Part shown: positions 56,966 to 64,000 of the stretch, in pieces
Layout: each line of letters opens with the position of its first letter
Numbering within the stretch: the first letter of the stretch is position 1
NCBI RefSeq assembly: GCF_029525575.1
Contig: NZ_JAPDIA010000009.1
Span: 1,154,964 to 1,218,963 of the forward strand
Source of the DNA: Cohnella rhizosphaerae
Lineage (GTDB): Bacteria; Bacillota; Bacilli; Paenibacillales; Paenibacillaceae
Length of the DNA: 64,000 nucleotides
Direction of reading: 5' to 3'
Made by a program: the position numbers and the translations under genes
Notes under the pieces: generated by a model
What the model saw: the letters and a program-made list of their open reading frames with translations, nothing else
What the model was told of the DNA's origin: nothing
Databases searched by the model: none

Positions 56966-57410
56966 GGACGTGAGCGACGAATTGGCGGGCTTATCGCGCG
57001 GTGGACGCGGGCGGTGGGCGGACCTGTTCGTGAAGGCGGACGCGAGCGACGGTCGGCAGGCTTATCGCGCGGCAGACGCGAGGGACGAATCGGCGGCTCA
57101 TCGCGACGGCAGACGCGAGGGACGAGTCGCGGGCTTGTCGCGAAGGCGGACGTGAGCGACGAATCGGCGGGCTTATCGCAGCGGCGGGCACGAGGGACGA
57201 ATCGGCGGGCTTATCGCGACGGCGGACGCGAGCGACGAGTAGGCGGGCTTATCGCGCGTCAGATGCGAGGGACGAATCGGCGGGCTTATCGCGACGGCGG
57301 ACGCGAGGGACGAGTCAGCGGCTTGTTCGCGAAGGCGGACGCTAGGGACGAATCGACGGGCTTATCGCGCGGCGGACGCGGGCGACGATTTTGCCGCTTG
57401 TCGTGACGGC
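56966..57410 (+). repeat. Degenerate 37-bp minisatellite, about twelve copies
   Basis: A unit like GGACGCGAGCGACGAATCGG, then CGGGCTTATCGCGAAGGC, recurs with period 35-38 bases. Starts fall near 56966, 57003, 57038, 57074, 57111, 57148, 57187, 57224, 57261, 57299, 57337 and 57374. The period is not a multiple of three, so translation cycles through three different peptides. Long open frames arise because the unit lacks stops; I do not call a gene. Confidence 0.85.
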
Positions 57411-57498
57411 CGTCGGATGATCCATCGATAGGCGGACGGATAACTTGATTGGAAGGTTTGCAACCGGCTGCCGAATAAGGTCTCGTTCAACTTGCGGT

Positions 57499-57550
57499 TT
57501 GACACCCCGCCTAAAACCATGTTACATTTTTTGTGTAACATGTTACACAA
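57499..57550 (+). promoter_or_regulatory. lacI-type promoter region with palindromic operator
   Basis: TTGTGTAACATGTTACACAA (57531-57550) is a perfect 20-base palindrome 23 bases before the regulator's ATG; a further half-site, ATGTTACAT, begins at 57519. A TTGACA (57499-57504) could be the -35 box, with a weak -10 near 57522. The core TGTAAC-NN-GTTACA is repeated at 58665, so the regulator probably controls itself and the importer. Confidence 0.75.
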
Positions 57551-57572
57551 TTTGGTTTAAAGGGGTATCGAC

Positions 57573-58595
57573 ATGTCGAGTATTTATCAGGTCGCAGAGA
57601 TGGCCGGTGTGTCCGTAGCCACGGTATCCCGCGTCATCAACGAACGGGGATACGTGAGCGAGAAAACGCGCCTTAAAGTTCAAGAAGCCATCAACATCCT
57701 TCACTATACCCCGAACCAGGCGGCGCAGAGTCTCACCACGTCCAGCACCAAGCTGATCGGGCTGCTCGTGCCCGATATCAACAATCCCGTATTTCTCGAA
57801 CAATCCAAGGGGATCAACGATTACCTGAAGGAGAAGGGCTATATTCTCATGTACGCGGAGTCCGGGGAGGACGACGAGGAAATGTCGAATATGGTGCGGA
57901 GATTCCTCAGCAATCGGGTAGACGGCATGATCCTGTGCTCGCGCGACTTCACGCAATTCGGCGACATGGACGCGATCATCGAGCCGGCCTTGAAAAATAA
58001 CGTGCATGTCGTGCTGAACGGCTATGTGGACAGCAAATTCGAGATCGACCGCGTGGGATTCGACAATGTCAGAGGCGCATATCTCGCCACCGAGCATTTG
58101 CTCAAGATGGGGCATTCCTCTATTGCGCTCATCGCCGGTACGGACAGCACGATTTCCGAGGAACGTTATAGAGGCTACAGAGAGGCACATATCGACAATC
58201 ATGTCTCTCTAAATCCCGCACTCGTCGTTAAAGGTGACTTCCGCCAGCATTCCGGCTACGAAGCGATGCTGAAGATCCTGCAGATGAATCCGCGGCCGAC
58301 CGCCGTTTTTGCGATGAACGACGTGATGGCGATCGGCGCCATGATGGCGCTCGAGGACCATAAGGTATCCGTACCGGACGAAATTGCCGTCGCAGGCTTT
58401 GACGATATCATCTGGTGCTCGCTGATTCGCCCCCGCCTGACCTCGGTCGTACAGCCCAAGTACGAGATCGGCAAAAAGCTGGCCGAGTTTCTGCTATCGC
58501 GCATGAACGAGAGTTACTCGGGCCCGGGCAGGCACGAGATATTCGGGTCCAGGCTCGCCGTGCGGCAAAGCACGGTCAAATCGGAGCAGCAGTGA
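57573..58595 (+). CDS. LacI-family transcriptional regulator
   Basis: ATG 57573 follows AAAGGGG. The 340-residue protein opens with the LacI DNA-binding domain (YQVAEMAGVSVATVSRVINE and the hinge YTPNQAAQSL), then a periplasmic-binding-like sensor domain (IGLLVPDINNPVFLEQSKGI, VDGMILCSRDFTQF, PTAVFAMNDVMAIGAMMALE, IAVAGFDDIIWC). It should repress until an inducer sugar binds. Its gene and the binding-protein gene downstream carry matching palindromes. Confidence 0.95.
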   Translation: MSSIYQVAEMAGVSVATVSRVINERGYVSEKTRLKVQEAINILHYTPNQAAQSLTTSSTKLIGLLVPDINNPVFLEQSKGINDYLKEKGYILMYAESGEDDEEMSNMVRRFLSNRVDGMILCSRDFTQFGDMDAIIEPALKNNVHVVLNGYVDSKFEIDRVGFDNVRGAYLATEHLLKMGHSSIALIAGTDSTISEERYRGYREAHIDNHVSLNPALVVKGDFRQHSGYEAMLKILQMNPRPTAVFAMNDVMAIGAMMALEDHKVSVPDEIAVAGFDDIIWCSLIRPRLTSVVQPKYEIGKKLAEFLLSRMNESYSGPGRHEIFGSRLAVRQSTVKSEQQ

Positions 58596-58622
58596 TGTTG
58601 CTCCGATTGTTTTACGCAAAAA

Positions 58623-58691
58623 AAGAAAGCGTTGACATCGTGAGGAAATGAACTTATCATACAGATGTAACTAGTTACATATTTGTGTAAT
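58623..58691 (+). promoter_or_regulatory. Importer promoter with LacI operator and candidate cre site
   Basis: TTGACA (58632-58637) and TATCAT (58655-58660) are 17 bases apart. ATGTAACTAGTTACAT (58665-58680), a perfect palindrome, covers the expected transcription start, and a half-site TTTGTGTAAT follows. AAGAAAGCGTTGACA (58623-58637) fits 14 of 15 cre positions and overlaps the -35 box. This suggests repression by the LacI protein next door and by CcpA. Confidence 0.8.
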
Positions 58692-58721
58692 AAGCTTCAA
58701 TAAAAAGGGGAGGTAAGATCA

Positions 58722-60048
58722 TTGAAGAAACTGCAGCTCACCACGTTGTTCCTCGCCACGACCCTCGTCGCATCCGCCTGCGGCAATTCGAACGGCAATA
58801 ACGAGACTGCCGGATCGCCGACAAGCAGCGCTCCGGCCGCAACGACGCCGGCATCGGGTTCGGCGTCGGCACCCGGCGCATCCGGCTCGGAGCCTTTTAC
58901 GTTAAAGGTCTCTTACTGGGCGGACAATAAAAACGGCTATTACGAAGAGGTGGCCAAACGCTTCAAGGAAAAATACCCGAACGGAACGGTGGAATTCAAT
59001 CAGCACCCGGGAGACAAATACAATGAGCTGATGAATACGCGGCTCCCCGCAGGGGAAGCGGACGATGTGCTGTTCAACATGAATATGACCGCCTACGCCA
59101 AGGCGGGCTATCTGATGGATCTGTCGAGCCAGCCGTGGATCGCGCGGATGAACGATTCGGCCAAGACGGCCGCGCAGTTCGAAGGGAAAACGTACGGCGC
59201 CTTCCTAGAGGTGAACACCTTCGGCGTTTTCTACAATAAAAAAGATTTTCGAGGAGCAGCAGCTTGTTCCGCCGACGACCTGGGACGAATTCTTGTCGCT
59301 GAACGAGAAGCTGAAGGCGCAGAAGATTACGCCGATCGTCGAGGGCTTCAAGGATATCTGGACGCTGCAGGCCGCTTATATCCCGATTGCAATCAGCACT
59401 TATTTCGGAACGAATCCCAATTTCGAACGCGACGTATACGACGGCAAAGCGAGCGTGAACGGCCCCGAAGTTACGGGTGCGCTGACGCAATTCGCGGAGC
59501 TGGCCGACAAGGGCTACTTCAACAAGAACAGCTTAAGCATCGGCAACGACCAGGCACTGCAGGATTTTATCGACGGCAAAGCGGCGATGCACATGATGGG
59601 AAGCTGGACGCCCGGCGTCATCGACGGCAAAACGCAAAACTTCCCGCTCGGCTTCTTCATCATTCCGGCCAAGGACGGCAACACCGTCATGTCCGCCGGC
59701 ACGGACAAGGGCCTGTCCATCAATGCCGCAACGGAGCATCCGGAAGAGGCCATTGCGCTGGTGCAGCTCATGCTGGAGCCCGATATGCTTGAACTTTACG
59801 GCAAAGACAACGCGCTGAGCGCGTTCAACGACGTCAATCCCGTATTCGCCAACCCGGCGATGTCCGAGATTCAGGCGGCGCTGCAGGCTCACCCGGGGCA
59901 TCGCAATCCCGGCGACTACTTCCCGCCTTCCGTCCAGGACGCTCTGAACACGGCCTTGACCAAGATTCTGGCCGGCGGCGGCGTGGGCGATTCGGCTGCG
60001 GAGCTGGCCAAGCTTTACGAGAAGGACAAATCCAAAGTTAATTTCTAA
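58722..60048 (+). CDS. Sugar ABC transporter substrate-binding lipoprotein (one frame break)
   Basis: The TTG start 58722 follows GGGGAGG. A lipoprotein signal ends LVASAC; a Ser/Ala/Pro-rich linker precedes the sugar-binding domain (FTLKVSYWADNKNGYYEEVA, RFKEKYPNGTVEF, HMMGSWTPGVIDGKTQNFPL, NAATEHPEEAIALVQLML). The A6 run 59238-59243 breaks the frame; with five A it reads FYNKKIFEEQQLVPPTTWDE, and the length is 441 residues. It delivers substrate to the two permeases that follow. Confidence 0.9.
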
Positions 60049-60139
60049 GCGCACATTGCGTAAGCCATTCTTATTCATCCGAAGCGAGGGCGGCACATCA
60101 TCCGCCCCTCGCCAGGATCAGTCAGGTGAGTGATACCGC

Positions 60140-61018
60140 ATGAGATCGAGCAGAAGCTTTTACCGGTTAAAAGTATTTTTCGTACTGCCCGCCCTGCTGC
60201 TGTACGGCATTTTTACGTTGTATCCCTTTCTCGGCAGCCTGCTTTATTCCTTTACGAATTGGGACGGCTTGCAGTCCCCGGACTATGTAGGCCTGGCCAA
60301 TTACCGGGCGCTATTCCACGACAAAGCGATCATGCAAGCCGCTAAAAATACGCTTTACGTTCTCGCCGTCATGGTGCTGATCGGCAATCCGTTGTCCCTG
60401 ACCCTCGCGCTGCTGCTCAATCTGCCCTTGCGGAGCCGAGGACTGCTCAGGACGCTTTTCTTTCTTCCCGCGCTCATGAGTCTCATGGTTATCTCGATCA
60501 GCTGGGGCTTCATCCTGCAATACGACGGCCTGCTCAATGCGGTTCTGACGCTATTCGGATTCGAGAACGGGATTCAGGACTGGCTCGGGACGATGGATTA
60601 CGCGCTGCCGGCCGTTATCCTGATCTTGCTGTGGCAAGGGACCGGCTTCGGGGCGGTCATTTACCTGGCCGGGCTGCAGTCCGTGCCCAGGGAGCTTCAG
60701 GAATCCGCGCAGATCGACGGGGCCACGGGCTTGCAACGAATCTACCACATTACCATTCCGCTGATTATGCCGTTTATTACGATCAATACGTTTCTCGGTA
60801 TCGCGGGCAGCCTGAAGCTGTTCGACGTGCCGTTCGTCCTGACCAACGGCGGTCCGGGCACGGCGACGACGACGCTCGGGCTATTGATTTACAAGTACGC
60901 CTTCGTGCACGAGTCCTACGGTTATGCGACCGCGGCTGGGATGCTGTTCATGATTTTGATCGCCGTGATCACCTTCTTGCAGCTGAGCATCACGCGCAGA
61001 AGAGAGGTGGAAATGTGA
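60140..61018 (+). CDS. Sugar ABC transporter permease (MalF type)
   Basis: The protein of 292 residues starts at ATG 60140. It has six membrane segments (FVLPALLLYGIFTLYPFLGS first) and the EAA loop ESAQIDGATGLQRIYHITIP. Its stop overlaps the GTG start of the partner permease, indicating coupled translation. Confidence 0.9.
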   Translation: MRSSRSFYRLKVFFVLPALLLYGIFTLYPFLGSLLYSFTNWDGLQSPDYVGLANYRALFHDKAIMQAAKNTLYVLAVMVLIGNPLSLTLALLLNLPLRSRGLLRTLFFLPALMSLMVISISWGFILQYDGLLNAVLTLFGFENGIQDWLGTMDYALPAVILILLWQGTGFGAVIYLAGLQSVPRELQESAQIDGATGLQRIYHITIPLIMPFITINTFLGIAGSLKLFDVPFVLTNGGPGTATTTLGLLIYKYAFVHESYGYATAAGMLFMILIAVITFLQLSITRRREVEM

Positions 61019-61842
61019 AAAAGATTCGAATAGGCCTCGGCATCGCAGAACTGGTCATGCTGATCGCGGCTTGTCTTTTTCTGGTCCCTTTCTTGAACGT
61101 GCTTCTTGCCAGCTTCAAGCCTTCAAGCGAAGTGTTCGACGCGCTCCATTTCCCTTCAAGCTGGGAGTTCGCGCATTACGGGGCGATTTTGGGCGAGGGC
61201 CGATTTGCGCAGTCGTTGTTCAATACCGTCGTCATCACTTCATTAAGCCTGGGGCTCGTCGTGCTTTTCACTTCCATGGCCGGATATGCGATCGGGCGTT
61301 CAGGCAAGGGCTTATTCCAGATCGTGTTTTTTTATTCTGATCTCGGGCATGATCATTCCGCTGCAATCGACGATCATCCCGATTTTTAAGCTCGCGACCG
61401 CGATTTCCTTAATCAATACGCGCACGCTCATGATTTTGCTGTATACGGCCGGCGCGATTCCGTTTGCCACCATCATCTACACGGGCTTCGTCAAAGGCAT
61501 CCCTTCCCGAGATGGAGGAGGCCGCCGCCATGGAAGGCTGCGGGAAGACGCGAACCTTTTTTTACGATTATTTTCCCGCTCCTGCTGCCTGCCACCGGCA
61601 CCGTCATCGTGACGAACGTCTTTACGATCTGGAACGATTTTTTCGGACCGCTCATTTACTTGTACAGCCCCGGCAAACAAACGCTGATGACGCTCATTTA
61701 TCAGTTCAAGCAGGAGCGGACGACCGATTGGGGACCGATTTTCGCCTTGAGCGTCATAGCTACGATTCCGCTGATTCTATTGTTTTTCTTCGTGCAGGAT
61801 AAGTTCCTCAAAGGTCTGACGGCCGGCGCGGTCAAGGGTTGA
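61015..61842 (+). CDS. Sugar ABC transporter permease (MalG type; three frame breaks)
   Basis: GTG 61015 (GTGA overlap with the previous stop) follows AGAGAGG. The pieces in order are a first helix (LVMLIAACLFLVPFLNVLLA), ILISGMIIPLQSTIIPIFKL, the EAA loop EMEEAAAMEGCGKTRTFF, and NVFTIWNDFFGPLIYLYSPG to GLTAGAVKG. Breaks fall at T7 61327-61333, in the C-rich stretch 61502-61509, and at T7 61557-61563, each with one surplus base. The restored length is 274 residues, normal for the family. Three breaks in one permease of an otherwise intact operon point to sequence error. Confidence 0.8.
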
Positions 61843-61907
61843 GACAAGTGTACGGCATGCTGGGACAGAGACGATAAGCTGACGACAAGCTAAGGAGAAA
61901 TGAAACG

Positions 61908-64000
61908 ATGATCATCGAGCGCTCGGCCTATACGATCGAACTGGATTCGGCGAACGGATCTTTGCTGGCATTTACGGATAAGCGATCCGGGAAAAACATG
62001 ATTCACGGCGGGAGCGCGGCCAGGCCGATCTTTACGCTCCGGCTGCGGGACGACGCCGGACAGGCGCTGGACGTTACGGCGCTGCAAGCGGCGTCCGTCA
62101 CGCTGGAGCAGGCCTCGATATCGGCGGACGACGGCACGCAGCTCCGATTTAAATATACGAAGCTGAATAACCTGGATCTGGATGCCGTCGTCGAGGTCGA
62201 CCTCCCGCAAGATTCCAACTTGACCGACTGGCGCATTTCCTTCGACAATCGGACGTCATACCTCGTGGAATGGGTCGACTTCCCGGACGTCGTCGTGCCG
62301 AACGATCTCGTCGCCGCGGGCGGGACTGCCCGGATTCTGTGGCCGGCCCATGAGGGCGTGCTGATCGAGGACATCGGCAGACGAGAGAACACTTGGCTGA
62401 AATACCAGGAAACCGGCTATCCCAGCAAAGGCTGGGACGGAACCTATCCCGGCCCCGCGCCGACGCAGTTCATGGCTTATTACGATGACGACTGCGGCCT
62501 CTACGTAGGCGCGCACGATGCGAGGCACCACGTCAAATCGATCGAATTTCTTCCGTTCGACGGGGGCGTGAGGCTCCAGTATCGGATTTTCGTCGAGGGG
62601 GCCGGTCAAGGTTCCTATCGAATGAACTTTAATATGGTGCTGGGCGTCTTCCACGGCGATTGGCATCAGGCGCCGAGCTGTACCGACGTTGGTTCGAACA
62701 GGGAAGCACGCCGCCGCGCATCGCGGACAATCCGGAGCTCCCCGCCTGGTACCGGGAATCGCCCGTCGTCGTGACGTATCCCGTGCGCGGCGTCAAGGAT
62801 ACGGGCAGCATGGACCCGAACGAATATTTTCCTTACGTCAATGCGATTCCGCATCTGGAGCGGCTGTCCGAGCGCTTCGATAGCAAGGTGATGGCGCTGC
62901 TTATGCACTGGGAAGGGTCGGCCCCCTGGGCGCCGCCTTACATCTGGCCCCCTTACGGGGAGAAGAAGGCATGCGGCAGTTCGCCGACGAGCTGCACGCG
63001 CGCGGCCATCTGCTCGGTCTGTACGCGAGCGGCATCGCCTGGACGCAGAGGAGTCTGCTCGACCCCGATTACAACCGGGAAGCGGACTTCGAACGTCTGG
63101 AGCTAGAGAAGGTCATGTGCGTGTCGCCGGAGGGCGAGCTGCCGTACTCCTTGATCTGCAACGGCGTGCAGCGCTGGGGATACGACATGTGTCCGTCAGA
63201 GCCATTTGTGACGGAGACGGTGCTCGAGGAGATCCGAGGCGTCGCGAACAGCGGCTGCGATTACATGCAGTATTTCGACCAGAATCTGGGCGGACTGTCG
63301 TACCTGTGCTACAGCAAGGAGCACGATCATCCGCCGGGGCCCGGGCGCTGGCAGACGGAAGCGATGAAGACGTTGTTCCGCAAGATTCGGCAGGAGTGGA
63401 AGGCGATGGGCAAAGACATCGTGCTCGGCTGCGAAGCGGCAGCCGCAGAGCCCTTCCTGGGCGAGCTTCCTTTTAACGACCTGCGCTTCAACATCGGCTT
63501 GTTCACCGGCGAGCCGGTGCCTGTCTATCAGTATGTATACCACGAATATATCAACAACTTCATGGGCAACCAGAACTCCAGCGGCCAGAGCATCGACCTG
63601 CTCAAGTCGCCGGACAATCTGCTCTGGCGGACCGCCTATTCCTTCGTGGCGGGAGATATGCTCACGGTCGTGCTCGGACGCGGCGGGGCGATCAACTGGG
63701 ATTGGGGGACGGAATGGGATTACCCGGCGCCGGATCAACAGGCGATCGGCACCCTGATCCGCAATCTTAACGCCTGGCGCATTGGCGCGGGCAAGCCGTA
63801 TCTCGCGACGGGCAGGATGCTCGCGCCGGAGCGGCTGACCGGCGTGTCCGCGCAAACGATTCACATGCGGGACGGCAGCGTGCTGAAGCAACCTTCCATT
63901 CTTACGACGAAGTGGCAATCTTCGGAGGGGCGGGTCGCGCAGTTCCTGGTGAATTACACGACGGAGCCGCAAGCGTATGATTGGCAGCAGCCGTATGGCG
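61908..64000 (+). CDS. DUF6259-like glycoside-hydrolase-like protein (two frame breaks; cut by window end)
   Basis: ATG 61908 follows AAGGAG. An N-terminal beta-sandwich (ELDSANGSLLAFTDKRSGKN) is followed by a barrel-like part with MALLMHWEGSAPWAPPYIWP, QFADELHARGHLLGLYASGI, ANSGCDYMQYFDQNLGG and WDWGTEWDYP. The layout resembles DUF6259 proteins found beside sugar importers; I recall this family and could not check it. Two single G are missing, at 62669-62670 (restoring WHQGAELYRRWF) and at 62957-62960 (restoring PPYGGEEGMRQF). The frame is open at 64000, so the C-terminus lies outside. There is no signal peptide, so it should act on imported glycan. Confidence 0.65.

Noticed and set aside
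56858..57406. A 182-codon frame over the 37-bp minisatellite
   Set aside because: The period is not a multiple of three, composition is low-complexity, and no ribosome site precedes it.
1..64000. tRNA, rRNA or known riboswitch genes
   Set aside because: No cloverleaf, rRNA stretch or recognised riboswitch core was found in the intergenic regions read.

Overview
The window looks like chromosomal DNA of a high-GC, endospore-forming Gram-positive bacterium of the Paenibacillaceae (Cohnella or Paenibacillus type). The grounds are AGGAGG-type ribosome sites with frequent TTG/GTG starts, SLH-domain proteins, YesM/YesN-type regulation, carbohydrate ABC importers encoded without their ATPase, a FapR box before fabH, and CgeB-like spore glycosyltransferases. 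Genus is inference; no rRNA or tRNA gene was seen.

Layout. (1) 1-6385 and 14482-23143: a cluster likely to glycosylate the spore surface. It holds GT2, GT-D, CgeB-like and GT4 glycosyltransferases, a sugar nucleotidyltransferase, a triad of sugar-nucleotide enzymes (C2 epimerase, 4,6-dehydratase, RmlD-like reductase), a further SDR, and three small helical proteins. Several glycosyltransferases carry an N-terminal Arg-rich stretch followed by a repeat of a small residue plus an aromatic every four residues. One 94-residue protein (6101-6385) is this tag alone. (2) 6858-14299: an SLH protein and a ~2,075-residue secreted multidomain protein, interrupting the cluster and locally AT-rich. (3) 23513-26370: fabH with a clear promoter and FapR box, a ManD-like dehydratase, and a deleted SDR remnant. 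(4) 26682-40868: tatA-tatC, two MDR dehydrogenases, a GH78 rhamnosidase-like enzyme, a Tat-signal right-handed-helix protein, an ABC importer, a Gfo/Idh/MocA oxidoreductase, an AraC regulator and an SGNH hydrolase, which together suggest use of a rhamnose-containing plant polysaccharide. (5) 41228-56367: two GH16 beta-glucanases, one SLH-anchored and one released, around a YesM/YesN-type two-component system, then a LplB/YtcP-type importer and a five-bladed-propeller glycosidase-like protein: a beta-glucan locus. (6) 56368-57560: tandem and dispersed repeats. (7) 57573-64000: a LacI regulator with matching palindromic operators, an ABC importer and a DUF6259-like protein cut by the window end.

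Twenty of the genes contain one or more apparent single-base frame breaks, almost all in homopolymer runs (24 surplus bases, 3 missing bases by my reading). I treat these as probable base-calling errors and annotate the restored genes across the breaks, giving each position.
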